64,000 nt of DNA from Acinetobacter lwoffii (lineage in GTDB: Bacteria; Pseudomonadota; Gammaproteobacteria; Pseudomonadales; Moraxellaceae), in the NCBI RefSeq assembly GCF_022967985.1, contig NZ_JALJVC010000007.1, positions 1 to 64,000 of the forward strand. The letters are read 5' to 3'. The notes below the pieces were generated by a model that ran no database searches, was not told where the DNA came from, and saw only the letters and a list, made by a program, of their open reading frames with translations. The translations under genes were made by a program, and so were the position numbers. This document shows positions 36,423-46,193 of the stretch, piece by piece. Every line of letters begins with the position of its first letter. Position 1 is the stretch's first letter.

Positions 36423-37312
36423 GTTTAAATACCAACAGCAATGCGCTGGCTGAAAAGTTGCAATCCCGTGATGCAACCCGTGAGCCAACTTGGGTACGCT
36501 ATACGCTGCTCACTATTGCGCTGATTTTCTTTTTAAGCTGCTTGATTCTGCCCTTGATTCTGGTTTTTGTTGAAGCCTTTAAACAAGGGGTTGGCGTTTA
36601 TACCCAAGCGCTGGTGCATCCGGATACTCTGTCGGCAGTAAAACTTACCTTGCTGACTGCTGCAATCGCAGTACCGCTTAACGTCGTATTTGGTGTTGCG
36701 GCAGCCTGGTCTGTGGCGAAGTTTAACTTTCCCGGTAAATCATTCCTGACAACCATTATTGATCTCCCCTTCTCGGTTTCACCTGTAATCGCGGGTATGA
36801 TGCTGGTGCTGATTTTCGGTACCCAAGGCTGGATGGGCTCTTGGCTGATGGATCATGATATCAAGATCCTTTATGCAGTACCTGCGATTGTTCTGGCGAC
36901 TATCTTCATTACTGTACCTTTTGTTGCGCGTGAGTTGATTCCGTTAATGGAAGCACAGGGGACCGAAGAAGAAGAAGCTGCGATTGTACTCGGTGCATCT
37001 GGCTGGCAGACTTTCTGGAAAGTGACCCTGCCCAATATCAAATGGGGTCTGATCTACGGCGTGATTCTGTGTAATGCGCGGGCTATGGGTGAATTTGGTG
37101 CGGTGTCGGTGGTTTCTGGCCATATCCGTGGTGAAACCAACACCTTACCGCTACACGTCGAAATTCTTTATAACGAATATACCTTTAGTGCTGCGTTTGC
37201 CGTGTCTTCGCTTCTGGCTCTCCTCGCAATTGTGACCCTGATTTTAAAAACATGGGTGGAACTGCGCCAGGAAAAACAAGACAAACGTAATGAAGATTCA
37301 ACAGTTTCTTAA
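36419..37312 (+). CDS. cysW: Sulfate/thiosulfate ABC transporter permease CysW
   Basis: The 297-residue protein pairs with CysT in the channel. It has six membrane segments and the EAA loop [23 protein letters not shown]. It has a cytoplasmic N-terminal extension of about 25 residues and a charged C-terminal tail. It overlaps cysT by 4 bp (ATGA) and is followed 11 bp later by cysA. Confidence 0.96.
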   Translation: MSLNTNSNALAEKLQSRDATREPTWVRYTLLTIALIFFLSCLILPLILVFVEAFKQGVGVYTQALVHPDTLSAVKLTLLTAAIAVPLNVVFGVAAAWSVAKFNFPGKSFLTTIIDLPFSVSPVIAGMMLVLIFGTQGWMGSWLMDHDIKILYAVPAIVLATIFITVPFVARELIPLMEAQGTEEEEAAIVLGASGWQTFWKVTLPNIKWGLIYGVILCNARAMGEFGAVSVVSGHIRGETNTLPLHVEILYNEYTFSAAFAVSSLLALLAIVTLILKTWVELRQEKQDKRNEDSTVS

Positions 37313-37323
37313 GGAATGCCCAC

Positions 37324-38385
37324 ATGAGTATTCAAGTACAAAATATTGAAAAACACTTTGGTGCATTCCATGCACTTAAAAATATCTCGCTGGATTTCCC
37401 GGATGGTCAACTGGTCGCACTTCTTGGTCCATCAGGCTGTGGTAAAACCACTTTGCTACGGATTATTGCCGGTCTGGAATCAGCAGATGGCGGCCAAGTG
37501 ATTTTAGAAGGTCAGGATGCCACCAATGTTCATGTGCGCGAGCGTGAAGTTGGCTTTGTATTCCAGCACTATGCCCTATTCCGTCATATGACGGTATTTG
37601 ACAACATCGCCTTTGGTCTGCGTGTGCGTCCACGTAAAACCCGTCCATCAGAAGCGGAAATTAAAAAACGTGTTACACGTTTACTCGACTTGGTTCAGCT
37701 TGGTTTCCTGGCTGACCGATATCCAGCTCAACTTTCTGGTGGTCAGCGTCAGCGTATCGCTTTGGCACGTGCTTTAGCAGTTGAACCGCGTGTATTATTA
37801 CTGGATGAACCTTTCGGCGCACTGGATGCCAAAGTCCGTAAGGAGCTACGTCGCTGGTTACGTACCCTGCATGACGAATTGCATATCACCTCGATCTTTG
37901 TAACCCATGATCAGGAAGAAGCACTCGAAGTTGCAGATCAGATCGTAGTCATGAACAAAGGGAATGTAGAGCAGATCGGTTCACCGCGTGAGGTCTATGA
38001 AACACCAAAAACTCCATTTGTATTCGACTTTTTGGGTCAGGCGAACCGTTTTGAAGGTCAGAACCATGGCGGCCTTATTCAGCTCGGTGAAGACCGCATT
38101 CAATTCGAGGGTGCAAAAAATGCCGCTCAAGGTGAAGTGATTTTATTCGCGCGCCCAGATGAGCTACGCATTCATGCACAGCCACACGACAATGCCATTC
38201 AAGCGACCTTCATTCGTGAATTATGGATCGCGGGTAAAGTAGTTGCAGAGCTAAATGACCGTCAAGGCAACCTGATCGAAATTTTACTAACACCTGATGA
38301 AGCGAGAGCGCATCAATTCCGCCCAAATCAAACCGTGTGGTTAAGTGCGGTGAATTTGCATTTATTTGAAAACCAGGTCGCTTAA
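37324..38385 (+). CDS. cysA: Sulfate/thiosulfate import ATP-binding protein
   Basis: CysA is the ATPase of the sulfate importer. The 353-residue protein has Walker [11 protein letters not shown]-loop FVFQHYALF, signature [15 protein letters not shown], Walker [12 protein letters not shown] and H-loop [10 protein letters not shown]. The C-terminal third is a TOBE-like regulatory domain. It is the last transporter gene before cysB. Confidence 0.97.
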   Translation: MSIQVQNIEKHFGAFHALKNISLDFPDGQLVALLGPSGCGKTTLLRIIAGLESADGGQVILEGQDATNVHVREREVGFVFQHYALFRHMTVFDNIAFGLRVRPRKTRPSEAEIKKRVTRLLDLVQLGFLADRYPAQLSGGQRQRIALARALAVEPRVLLLDEPFGALDAKVRKELRRWLRTLHDELHITSIFVTHDQEEALEVADQIVVMNKGNVEQIGSPREVYETPKTPFVFDFLGQANRFEGQNHGGLIQLGEDRIQFEGAKNAAQGEVILFARPDELRIHAQPHDNAIQATFIRELWIAGKVVAELNDRQGNLIEILLTPDEARAHQFRPNQTVWLSAVNLHLFENQVA

Positions 38386-38393
38386 GATCAAAA

Positions 38394-38418
38394 GATGGGG
38401 CTTTAAAATGCCCCATCC
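38394..38418 (+). terminator. Weak terminator between cysA and cysB
   Basis: GATGGGGC and GCCCCATC are perfect arms around TTTAAAAT, but only CTCTTCT follows. It may reduce read-through from cysA into cysB. Confidence 0.6.
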
Positions 38419-38438
38419 TCTTCTAGGGTAAGAGAATT

Positions 38439-39362
38439 ATGAATTTCCAACAATTAAGAATTATACGAGAAACGGTTAGACAAAACTTTAATTTAACAGA
38501 AGCTTCCGCTGCGCTTTATACTTCACAGTCCGGGGTAAGTAAGCATATTAAAGATCTGGAAGATGAACTGGGGGTACAGCTGTTTATTCGCAAAGGTAAA
38601 CGTCTACTGGGCTTAACCGAACCGGGCCAGGCACTTTTAGGCATTGTAGAACGCATGCTGGTCGATGCCGACAATATCAAACGTCTGGCCGATGATTTCA
38701 ATAAAGTCGATGAAGGCACATTGACCATTGCCACGACGCATACCCAGGCGCGTTATGTGTTGCCACCAATTGTCAGCCAATTCAAAAAAGAATTCCCTAA
38801 AGTTCATTTGATTTTGCAACAGGCCAGCCCGGTTGAAATCACGGAAATGTTACTGCAAGGTCAAGCGGATATCGGTATTGCGACCGAAGCACTCACCACT
38901 GAAGATAATCTGGCCAGCGTGCCTTACTATAACTGGCAACACAGTATTATTACCCCGCAGAATCATCCACTGGCAAGCAAAGAACACGTGCTCATCGAAG
39001 ATCTGGCGCACTACCCGATTATTACCTATCATGGTGGTTTTACCGGTCGCTCCAAGATTGATACCGCCTTTGAAGAAGCTGGTTTTGATGTAGATATTGT
39101 GATGTCCGCGCTTGATGCCGATGTCATCAAGACCTATGTAGAAATGAATATGGGCATCGGCATTGTCAACGATGTGGCCTATGACCCGGAGCGTGATTAC
39201 CGTTTAAAGCAGATTGAAACCGATATTTTCGGCGTAAATACCACCTGGATTGCAGTGCGTAAAGGTCATTTATTACGCGGTTATGGCTACGAGTTTATTT
39301 CCCTCTGCTCACCAGACGCAGATATTAAGGCACTGAAAAAAGTGGCTTATCCAGACGAATAA
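38439..39362 (+). CDS. cysB: LysR-type regulator CysB
   Basis: CysB activates sulfur-assimilation genes with N-acetylserine as inducer. The 307-residue protein has the N-terminal winged helix MNFQQLRIIRETVRQNFNLTEASAALYTSQSGVSKHIKDLE and a periplasmic-binding-like domain with ATTHTQARYVLP. It sits directly after the transporter genes, unlike in enterobacteria, where cysB is elsewhere. It is the obvious regulator of the two sbp promoters. Confidence 0.96.
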   Translation: MNFQQLRIIRETVRQNFNLTEASAALYTSQSGVSKHIKDLEDELGVQLFIRKGKRLLGLTEPGQALLGIVERMLVDADNIKRLADDFNKVDEGTLTIATTHTQARYVLPPIVSQFKKEFPKVHLILQQASPVEITEMLLQGQADIGIATEALTTEDNLASVPYYNWQHSIITPQNHPLASKEHVLIEDLAHYPIITYHGGFTGRSKIDTAFEEAGFDVDIVMSALDADVIKTYVEMNMGIGIVNDVAYDPERDYRLKQIETDIFGVNTTWIAVRKGHLLRGYGYEFISLCSPDADIKALKKVAYPDE

Positions 39363-39386
39363 AGTGCAATATTTTAAGTTTTTAAT

Positions 39387-39419
39387 CAAAGAGGCTACAT
39401 CGCCTCTTTTTTATTTTTT
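39387..39419 (+). terminator. Terminator of cysB
   Basis: AAAGAGGC and GCCTCTTT pair around TACATC, followed by TTTATTTTTT. Confidence 0.9.
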
Positions 39420-39455
39420 GAGTAGATAAAGAGTACAAATTTCAAGCATAATCAC

Positions 39456-40685
39456 ATGCATAATAAATTGAATTATACCAAGATGATCAATAATAAATTT
39501 GCTCTTTTCTGCATGGGGTTGTTTTTCTCTGAGTCAGGTTATGCAGCAGCGTTTGAACAATCTGGTCAGTCCATTCAATCTTTTTTTGAAGAAAATCATT
39601 ATGCTGAAGTTTCTCTAGCTTGGGTCCGCCCTGATATCAGCGGTCAGGTACAACATACCGAAGAGCTGCAACAATTAGGCATCACTGATTTTTCTACAGG
39701 AAATCTTACCCATAGCGAATGGATTTCCAATGCCGCATTAAAAGTCCAATTGAATCCTCAAATGTCGTGGGGACTGATTTACGATCAGCCTTATTCTATA
39801 GATATCGCTTATCATTATGATCCTGTTTTTGCAGGTGCAACACTTCCAATTGAGGCTGCTACCATTCAGTTTAAGAGCCATAATTTGACCTCATTAATTG
39901 GCTTTCAACCAGACGATAACTGGAATTTTTATACAGGGCTAAGTTATCAAAGCTTAGAGGGAAATTTATATTTATCCGGGCAGACATTTTATATATTCAA
40001 TGGTTATCGGGCCACATTTGAACAAGATCCCGCTTGGGGCTGGCTTGCAGGAATCAGTTATCAGATTCCAGAATATTTTTTTAGAACCGCACTGACCTAT
40101 CGTTCTGCAATCACTCATCACAATAAAACCACTGAATCGATTGTTGTCGGTACGAATCCAGCACCTTATACAGAAATTCAAACTCCTCAGTCAGTGAATC
40201 TAGATTTTCAGACAGCTTTAACTGATCAAAATGCGCTCTACGGCACGCTGCGTTGGTCAAACTGGCAGAATTTCGTGATCCAGCCGCCTAAATTTGGCAC
40301 TGTAATTGACTATGCGGCCTTACAGCTCCCTGAAGTAAAACCTTTTAGAATGATTGATTATCGTAAGGATCAATGGTCTGGAAAAATCGGACTTGCCCAT
40401 CAATGGCCATCTTTTGGCATAAATTCTATCGAGCTTTTATGGGATTCTGATACAGGAAATCCGGCTTCAACCTTGAATCCGAGTGATGGCTATTGGGGTA
40501 TCGGACTAGGTCATCTTTATAAGATTCAAGAAACCTGGGATATGGCTACTGGACTATATTATTTAAAGTTTCAAAAACCTGAAATTTCCTCATCCGAACC
40601 TATTACGCCACAGATTGCAGGTTTATCTGCAGTTTCCGATAATAGTGCCTGGATTCTAGGTTTGAAACTGGGTTATCACTTTTAA
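39456..40685 (+). CDS. FadL/OmpP1-family outer-membrane protein
   Basis: The 409-residue protein has a signal peptide (to about GYAAA), an N-terminal segment like the FadL hatch (AAFEQSGQSIQSFFEENHYAEVSLAWVRPDISG), alternating beta strands, and a C-terminal aromatic residue (LGLKLGYHF) needed for barrel assembly. FadL proteins take up hydrophobic molecules such as long-chain fatty acids or aromatic compounds. The start could also be ATG at 39483, which gives a more standard signal peptide. Substrate unknown. Confidence 0.82.
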   Translation: MHNKLNYTKMINNKFALFCMGLFFSESGYAAAFEQSGQSIQSFFEENHYAEVSLAWVRPDISGQVQHTEELQQLGITDFSTGNLTHSEWISNAALKVQLNPQMSWGLIYDQPYSIDIAYHYDPVFAGATLPIEAATIQFKSHNLTSLIGFQPDDNWNFYTGLSYQSLEGNLYLSGQTFYIFNGYRATFEQDPAWGWLAGISYQIPEYFFRTALTYRSAITHHNKTTESIVVGTNPAPYTEIQTPQSVNLDFQTALTDQNALYGTLRWSNWQNFVIQPPKFGTVIDYAALQLPEVKPFRMIDYRKDQWSGKIGLAHQWPSFGINSIELLWDSDTGNPASTLNPSDGYWGIGLGHLYKIQETWDMATGLYYLKFQKPEISSSEPITPQIAGLSAVSDNSAWILGLKLGYHF

Positions 40686-40702
40686 AATTGTTCTAAAAAT
40701 AC

Positions 40703-40730
40703 AAAAAAACGGGCCGAAGCCCGTTTTTTA
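40703..40730. terminator. Bidirectional terminator
   Basis: ACGGGC and GCCCGT pair around CGAA with A and T runs on both sides. It separates the convergent FadL-like and carO genes. Confidence 0.92.
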
Positions 40731-40742
40731 TAAGACTAAAAC

Positions 40743-41477
40743 TTAGAAGCGGAAGCTGACACCCAGTTTCGCTACTGGTAGCCATTCGTATTCATTGTCG
40801 TTACGAATTTCGCGTTCTTCATTTCTTAAAGCTGTGTCAATATCAGGTGCACTTGGGTCAAGTGGCGTAAAGTTACTTGTAGAAGCTAAATTAACTGTTG
40901 GATTGCCGTTATAGTATGCACCAATCTCACCAAAGACACCCCAACGATTAGTAATTGCTGGAGAGAAACCGATCCCTACATAAGGAGCGATATTGTTTTT
41001 GTAAGATAAGTCACCAGTTACACGACCTGTAGTTCCACCGACAGTTTGATAACGGTTACCGTCTACAGTAATAGTACCATCAGCACCCGTACGACCTTCT
41101 AAACCATAATCATTATCAATATAACCTACACCTGCTGCCATGTAGAACCAGTTCGCCCAAGGACGAATTTCAGCATTTAAATAGGTTAAGTTATTATCCA
41201 TATCTAGGTCATATTTAGTCCCATTAACTGAGATATCATCAGACCAGGAAATATCACCGCCGTTATAACCTAAAGTGACACCTACATATGGGTTAGCACT
41301 CCAGGAAATTGCACCACCATAACCGGTAGTACCGACTTCAGCACGAACAGAAGCTGGTTTAAAGAAAGAGAATTCAGCAACGCCTTCATCTGTTACGATT
41401 GTTTCATCAGCAGCCATCGCAGAACTCGCTGCTAGAGCTAAGGCTGATACTGCCAAAATATTATGTAAAGATTTCAT
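40743..41477 (-). CDS. carO: CarO-type outer-membrane protein
   Basis: CarO is an eight-stranded outer-membrane barrel linked in A. baumannii to uptake of basic amino acids and carbapenems; loss can raise carbapenem resistance. The 244-residue product has a signal peptide (AASSAMA) and the CarO segments RAEVGTTGYGGA, NPYVGVTLGYNGGDISW, NGTKYDLDMDNN and EYEWLPVAKLGVSFRF. GAGGAGAG lies before the ATG at 41477. The extracellular loops differ from those I recall for A. baumannii, consistent with another species. Confidence 0.9.
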   Translation of the reverse strand: MKSLHNILAVSALALAASSAMAADETIVTDEGVAEFSFFKPASVRAEVGTTGYGGAISWSANPYVGVTLGYNGGDISWSDDISVNGTKYDLDMDNNLTYLNAEIRPWANWFYMAAGVGYIDNDYGLEGRTGADGTITVDGNRYQTVGGTTGRVTGDLSYKNNIAPYVGIGFSPAITNRWGVFGEIGAYYNGNPTVNLASTSNFTPLDPSAPDIDTALRNEEREIRNDNEYEWLPVAKLGVSFRF

Positions 41478-41796
41478 TATTTCTCTCCTCAAAAGAACTT
41501 ATTTTGATCATTAGTTATTCGTGATAGGCTCAATATAAAGGACTTAAAAAATATTTTTTATTCGCATTTTGCTCATCTTTTGTTATTTTTTGATACAAAT
41601 TAATTTTTCTTGTTCAGAACCAAGCGTTTTCTAACACTTCTCCTACATTTCAACATAATGAAAAAGTACACTTATCACTTTAATAATTTCACGCTTTCTA
41701 CACTTTTGGTTATTTTTCATCTATTTTTAGTCCTTTCAACTATTTTTCCTGCAATATAGTGTAAAATCTAGAAAATTTTTTTCTGGAAGGAAGATC
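41478..41796. other. Intergenic region between carO and dapD
   Basis: These 319 bp are AT-rich and must hold the divergent promoters of carO and dapD. TATAGT near 41755 is a possible dapD -10, but I find no convincing -35 and no small gene. Confidence 0.5.
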
Positions 41797-42618
41797 ATGT
41801 CGCAGCTTTCAACAATCATTGAACAAGCGTTTGAAGACCGTGCGAATTTTACAGCTGCAGATTGCTCTGCTGAAATCCGTCAGGCAGTTGAGGAAGTAAT
41901 TGCTGGTCTGGACAATGGTACTTTACGTGTTGCTGAAAAAATCGATGGTGAATGGGTTGTTCATCAATGGATTAAAAAAGCGGTATTGTTATCATTTAAA
42001 TTGAACGACAACAAACCAATGGAAGCTTGTGATCTTCGTTTCTATGACAAAGTAGAGACTAAATTCTCAGGTTGGACTGAAGAACAATTCAAGGCTGCTG
42101 GCGTACGTGTTGTACCGCCTGCTGTTGCACGTAAAGGTTCTTTCCAGGCCAAAGGCGTGATCTTGATGCCTTCTTATGTCAATATCGGTGCTTATGTAGA
42201 TGAAGGCACGATGGTTGATACTTGGGCAACTGTAGGTTCATGTGCGCAAATTGGTAAAAATGTTCACTTGTCAGGTGGTGTAGGTATTGGTGGTGTGCTT
42301 GAACCGCTTCAAGCAAATCCAACTATTATTGAAGATAACTGCTTTATCGGTGCACGTTCTGAAATCGTTGAAGGCGTAATCGTTGAAGAAGGCTCCGTGA
42401 TTTCAATGGGCGTATTCATTGGTCAATCAACCAAGATTTATGACCGTGCCACTGGCGAAATTCATTATGGTCGCGTACCAGCAGGTTCTGTCGTTGTTGC
42501 AGGTAGCCTTCCATCTAAATGCGGTACTTACAGCTTGTATGCTGCCATTATCGTGAAAAAAGTTGATGCACAAACTCGTTCCAAAACAAGCCTGAACGAT
42601 CTATTACGCGAAGACTAA
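41797..42618 (+). CDS. dapD: Tetrahydrodipicolinate N-succinyltransferase
   Basis: DapD succinylates tetrahydrodipicolinate in lysine and peptidoglycan-precursor synthesis. The 273-residue protein has a helical N-terminal domain and the left-handed beta-helix of hexapeptide transferases ([55 protein letters not shown]). GGAAGGA precedes the ATG. It ends before a strong terminator. Confidence 0.97.
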   Translation: MSQLSTIIEQAFEDRANFTAADCSAEIRQAVEEVIAGLDNGTLRVAEKIDGEWVVHQWIKKAVLLSFKLNDNKPMEACDLRFYDKVETKFSGWTEEQFKAAGVRVVPPAVARKGSFQAKGVILMPSYVNIGAYVDEGTMVDTWATVGSCAQIGKNVHLSGGVGIGGVLEPLQANPTIIEDNCFIGARSEIVEGVIVEEGSVISMGVFIGQSTKIYDRATGEIHYGRVPAGSVVVAGSLPSKCGTYSLYAAIIVKKVDAQTRSKTSLNDLLRED

Positions 42619-42631
42619 AATGTCTTAACTT

Positions 42632-42712
42632 AGAGGATACATTCGTGTTCCTCGGAGCTTCAACCGCTCCTCGTCTCTACGATTAGTAATAATCGTAGGG
42701 ATTTTTATTTTT
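42632..42712 (+). terminator. Structured region with terminator after dapD
   Basis: Three possible hairpins lie in a row: GAGGA/TCCTC, GGAGC/GCTCC, and CTACGATTA/TAATCGTAG (42678-42698) followed by ATTTTTATTTTT. The last is a good terminator for dapD. The first two sit upstream of queE, so a leader RNA is possible, but they do not match a preQ1 riboswitch that I recognise. Confidence 0.65.
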
Positions 42713-42749
42713 ATACCCGGTTATTTATTTCTCATTGGTTAGTTTTGTT

Positions 42750-43460
42750 ATGAATATGCTTCGATCTTCCGCAATTCCTGTCTCTGATCCGTCTGCGGGT
42801 TTACGCATTACGGAGATTTTCTATTCATTGCAAGGTGAAGCCAATGCCGCAGGACTGCCAACAGTATTTATCCGTTTAACCGGTTGTCCATTACGTTGTA
42901 GCTATTGTGATACCACCTATTCCTTTGAAGGCGGTGAGCGTCAGTCTCTGGACGATATTATCCAGACCACGCTTGATTTTAAAACCCCTTATGTCTGTGT
43001 GACCGGTGGTGAACCACTGGCGCAGCCCAATGCCCTACCCCTGATGCAGCGACTTGCGGATTTAGGATGCGAAGTTTCACTTGAAACCAGTGGCGCTTTA
43101 GATGTGTCCAAAGTGGATTCACGTGTTTCCAAAGTCCTCGATTTAAAAACACCAACTTCAGGTGAAGTTGCACGGAATTTGCTTTCTAATCTCGATCATT
43201 TAACTGCACATGATCAAATCAAGTTTGTGATATGCAATCGTGAAGACTATGAATGGTCAAAGCAGCAGTTAGAGCTGTACCAACTTCAAGACAAAGTGAG
43301 TACAGTTTGGTTTTCGCCTGCATTTGCGGTTGAAAAAGGTGCGGTTCGTTTACCACCACTGGCACGTGATTTGGCTCAGTGGATTTTAGAAGACCATCTC
43401 CCTGTTCGTTTCCAGTTACAGCTACACAAGTTGTTATGGAATGATGAAACTGGTCGTTAA
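42750..43460 (+). CDS. queE: 7-carboxy-7-deazaguanine synthase
   Basis: QueE is a radical-SAM enzyme that rearranges carboxytetrahydropterin to 7-carboxy-7-deazaguanine in queuosine synthesis. The cluster cysteines are Cys46, Cys50 and Cys53 in GCPLRCSYCDTTY. TGGEPLAQ is the SAM-binding GGE motif. The 236-residue product starts at ATG 42750 (or 42756); no strong ribosome site is visible. It lies 34 bp before queC. Confidence 0.95.
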   Translation: MNMLRSSAIPVSDPSAGLRITEIFYSLQGEANAAGLPTVFIRLTGCPLRCSYCDTTYSFEGGERQSLDDIIQTTLDFKTPYVCVTGGEPLAQPNALPLMQRLADLGCEVSLETSGALDVSKVDSRVSKVLDLKTPTSGEVARNLLSNLDHLTAHDQIKFVICNREDYEWSKQQLELYQLQDKVSTVWFSPAFAVEKGAVRLPPLARDLAQWILEDHLPVRFQLQLHKLLWNDETGR

Positions 43461-43494
43461 TTTTTTGTAAAGTATTTTTTTGGAGAATCAGCTT

Positions 43495-44163
43495 ATGCGC
43501 CCTCGTGCCATTGTCCTGTTATCTGGCGGATTAGACTCAACAACATGTCTGGCTTGGGCGCAGGCACGCTATGAATGTATCGCACTCAGTTTTCGATATG
43601 GTCAGCGTTCAACGACCGAGCTGGATGCAGCAAAAGCTTTAACACAACGTGCGGGTGTGGAACATCGAGTGATCAATATTGATCTGGGTAATCTGGGTGG
43701 TTCAGCCCTTACCGATCATAGTATTGAGGTACCTGACCACGAACAGGCTGGCATTCCGATTACCTATGTTCCAGCACGTAATACTATCTTCTTGTCTTAC
43801 GCCTTAGCAGCAGCTGAAGTATTCGAAGCTGAAGCGATTGTCATCGGAATTAATGCGGTTGATTACTCCGGTTATCCGGATTGCCGTCCGGAATTTATTG
43901 ACGCATTTGCCAACATGGCACGCCTTGCGACCAAGGTTGGCGTAGAGGGTCAGGCGCTCAAATTTGAAACACCTTTGTTACATTTATCCAAAGCAAATAT
44001 TATTCGCTTAGGTATTGAACATGGCGTAGACTACAGTCAAACGGTGTCATGCTATCAAGCAGATGACCAAGGACGTGCCTGTGGCAAATGCGACAGTTGT
44101 CGTTTACGTAAACAGGGTTTTGCGGACGCAGGTGTTGAAGACCCGACACGTTATATACCGTAA
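43495..44163 (+). CDS. queC: 7-cyano-7-deazaguanine synthase
   Basis: QueC converts 7-carboxy-7-deazaguanine to preQ0 with ATP and ammonia. The 222-residue protein has the PP-loop [10 protein letters not shown] and the C-terminal zinc cysteines in [22 protein letters not shown]. The ATG at 43495 has GGAG nine bases upstream. It follows queE in one unit; queF is 37 kb away in this window. Confidence 0.96.
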   Translation: MRPRAIVLLSGGLDSTTCLAWAQARYECIALSFRYGQRSTTELDAAKALTQRAGVEHRVINIDLGNLGGSALTDHSIEVPDHEQAGIPITYVPARNTIFLSYALAAAEVFEAEAIVIGINAVDYSGYPDCRPEFIDAFANMARLATKVGVEGQALKFETPLLHLSKANIIRLGIEHGVDYSQTVSCYQADDQGRACGKCDSCRLRKQGFADAGVEDPTRYIP

Positions 44164-44179
44164 TAACAAGGTAGAGTTT

Positions 44180-44593
44180 ATGAAGAATTTAAAATCAAGC
44201 ATCGTGCTTTCAGCAATTGTTTCAGCTGCTGCTATGTTCGCAACTACGGCTCAAGCGGCTGATGACAAATTACAACAAGCTTATAAAAGCACCAATGTAA
44301 AATCTGCATTGATCAATGTTTGTAAAAATGAAACTGGCAAAAGTAAAAAATTGACGGCTGCTGAAGTCAGCAAATATTGTGGTTGTGCTATTGAAGCAGA
44401 TGGAAAATTAACCAATGCACAAAAATGGGAAATTCAAAGCACTATTAACCAGAAGAAAAGCCCAGGCACTTTAGCTTTTGTACAGAAGCAGAATAAAGAT
44501 CTTCAAGCATGCTTTGGTCCACAGTTAACAGGCAAACTGAAAACTTTGACTGAAGAAGCAATGAAATCAGCTCAAGCGGCACCAAAGAAATAA
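44180..44593 (+). CDS. Hypothetical secreted protein
   Basis: The 137-residue product has a signal peptide cleaved near TTAQA, leaving a mature chain of about 111 residues. Three cysteines are present in NVCKNE and KYCGCAIE, with a fourth near ACFGP, so one or two disulfides could form in the periplasm. It starts 17 bp after queC with AAGG upstream and may be co-transcribed. I recognise it only as a type of uncharacterised Acinetobacter protein. Confidence 0.82.
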   Translation: MKNLKSSIVLSAIVSAAAMFATTAQAADDKLQQAYKSTNVKSALINVCKNETGKSKKLTAAEVSKYCGCAIEADGKLTNAQKWEIQSTINQKKSPGTLAFVQKQNKDLQACFGPQLTGKLKTLTEEAMKSAQAAPKK

Positions 44594-44612
44594 GATCTGA
44601 TTATTCTTTGAT

Positions 44613-44645
44613 AAAATAAGCCACTATAATGTGGCTTATTTTTTT
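44613..44645 (+). terminator. Rho-independent terminator
   Basis: AAATAAGCCACT and GTGGCTTATTT pair around a short loop, followed by TTTTT. Confidence 0.9.
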
Positions 44646-44674
44646 GAAAAAATTTAAAGAAAACAGGAGTTTTT

Positions 44675-45133
44675 ATGTCTGAAATTAGTTTGCTTGACCA
44701 GAATTTTCCTGCGACGACAGGCGAAATCAATTTAACCCAGTTAAATACAGAATGGCTGGTGATTTATTTTTATCCTAAAGATTCTACGCCAGGTTGTACC
44801 ACTCAGGCAGTTGGCTTTTCCTGTTTAAAAGACCAGTTCGATGCTTTAAACACCACAATTCTTGGCGTATCCCGTGATTCGGTAAAAGCGCATCAGAACT
44901 TTACTGAAAAGCAGAATTTGAGTATCAATCTGATCAGCGATAAAGAAGAAATTTTGTGTCATCATTTTGATGTGATTAAAGAAAAGAACATGTATGGCAA
45001 ACAAGTGATGGGCATTGAGCGTTCGACTTTCATTTTCCATAATGGTCAACTGGTGAAAGAATACCGTAAAGTGAAAGCAGCCGGTCATGCTGAGCAAGTG
45101 CTGGAAGATTTAAAAGCTTTGCAAGCTGCTTAA
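44675..45133 (+). CDS. bcp: Thioredoxin-dependent peroxiredoxin (BCP/PrxQ)
   Basis: Bcp reduces peroxides in the cytosol. The 152-residue protein has the peroxidatic Cys41 in YPKDSTPGCTTQ. The second cysteine is Cys50, nine residues later, instead of the five-residue spacing of E. coli Bcp, so the resolving mechanism may differ. CAGGAG precedes the ATG. It is alone between two terminators. Confidence 0.93.
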   Translation: MSEISLLDQNFPATTGEINLTQLNTEWLVIYFYPKDSTPGCTTQAVGFSCLKDQFDALNTTILGVSRDSVKAHQNFTEKQNLSINLISDKEEILCHHFDVIKEKNMYGKQVMGIERSTFIFHNGQLVKEYRKVKAAGHAEQVLEDLKALQAA

Positions 45134-45156
45134 TTGCATGCTTACCGTATAGACAA

Positions 45157-45184
45157 AAGCTCGAAATATTCGAGCTTTTTTTAC
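45157..45184 (+). terminator. Rho-independent terminator
   Basis: AAAGCTCGAA and TTCGAGCTTT pair around a short loop, followed by TTTT. It ends bcp and may also act on yceI. Confidence 0.9.
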
Positions 45185-45220
45185 AATAACGTTCATATCA
45201 TCAAGTATTTTATATCTACC

Positions 45221-45784
45221 CTAGTTCATTTCACACTGGCCTGATAGATGAAGATTAACTTTATCCCCTACCCCGGCAATTCCTTTTTTCATACCAAAAT
45301 CCCTACGGTTAATCACGGCTGATGCCTGAACATCAAGCAGGTTGGCATTTGACATACTGGGTTTAAACGTGGTTTCAAAAATCACAGGTTTGGTCACACC
45401 ACGTAGGGTTAAATGACCTAAAACATTGTATTTGCCATTACCCAAGTCTTTAAATTGGATACTTTTAAAAATTACAGTCTTATATTTTTCTACATAAAAC
45501 AGGTCTTCGCCCAAAATCATATGTTTAAATAGCGGCTTACTAAAGCTTAAACTTTCCACATCCATGACCAGATGGGTTGAGGCATTTTGCGGTGCTTTAG
45601 CATCAAACTGCATCGTGGATTGAACCTGATTGAACTTGGCTTTAACTACAGTAAGACCCATCGACTTGATCTCAAAACCGACATCACTTTTGGGAGTTAA
45701 GGTCCATGATCTTGCAAAAGACTGACTGGTCAAAGCTAAACAGATCGCCAAGCTAAGGAGCCCAGTTTTTATTGTTGTTTTCAA
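45221..45784 (-). CDS. YceI-family periplasmic protein
   Basis: The 187-residue product has a signal peptide (to about QSFA) and a YceI lipocalin-like domain, with WTLTPKSDVGFEIKSMGLTVVKAKF at the start, the central GHLTLRGVTKPV and the end INRRDFGMKKG. These proteins bind polyisoprenoids or other lipids in the periplasm. All candidate starts are non-ATG; I chose TTG at 45784 because AAGGTGG lies eight bases upstream, over GTG at 45796 or 45832. Confidence 0.88.
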   Translation of the reverse strand: MKTTIKTGLLSLAICLALTSQSFARSWTLTPKSDVGFEIKSMGLTVVKAKFNQVQSTMQFDAKAPQNASTHLVMDVESLSFSKPLFKHMILGEDLFYVEKYKTVIFKSIQFKDLGNGKYNVLGHLTLRGVTKPVIFETTFKPSMSNANLLDVQASAVINRRDFGMKKGIAGVGDKVNLHLSGQCEMN

Positions 45785-46193
45785 TTTTAAATCCACCTTG
45801 TTTAATTTCTTATTGATCGGATTTAAGTACACGGCTTAATCTGAAACTAAATTTTCTTGTTTTTGAGCGAACAGGTTTTCGTTATTTTTATACCAGTTTA
45901 TTGAAGTTTTTGTAAAATCATTCATGACTAACGGACAAAATACTTGCTTTGATTTTTCTCTAATAAGTGGCCCTGCTAGCCTAGCAGGAGACTGGTTTCA
46001 TCTTATAAAATTTTGATTTTATAAATTTTTTATACAAACCAGATCCTTTATTTTAAGTTCAATTTATATTGGAAATATCCATGTGCTTGCAGCACTGAAA
46101 AGAGTTGTTTTCTACGCTGCCTATTCACGATCACTATCTAAAATGACACGCTTAGACAACTCTTAACCGATCTATCAGCTTTCGTAGCCTGAA
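45785..46193. other. Intergenic region between yceI and argO
   Basis: These 409 bp hold no clear gene. CCTGCTAG and CTAGCAGG (45972-45988) form a perfect 8-bp inverted repeat around one C. AAGAGTTGT (46100-46108) and ACAACTCTT (46156-46164) are perfect 9-bp arms 47 bp apart that could close a long hairpin. A small RNA is possible but not shown. Confidence 0.45.

Noticed and set aside
42632-42671. Possible preQ1 riboswitch before queE
   Set aside because: The loop and A-rich tail of the class I aptamer are absent. Kept only as a structured-leader observation.
45221-45832. Longer YceI start at GTG 45832
   Set aside because: The extra residues precede the signal peptide and the TTG at 45784 has a much better ribosome site.
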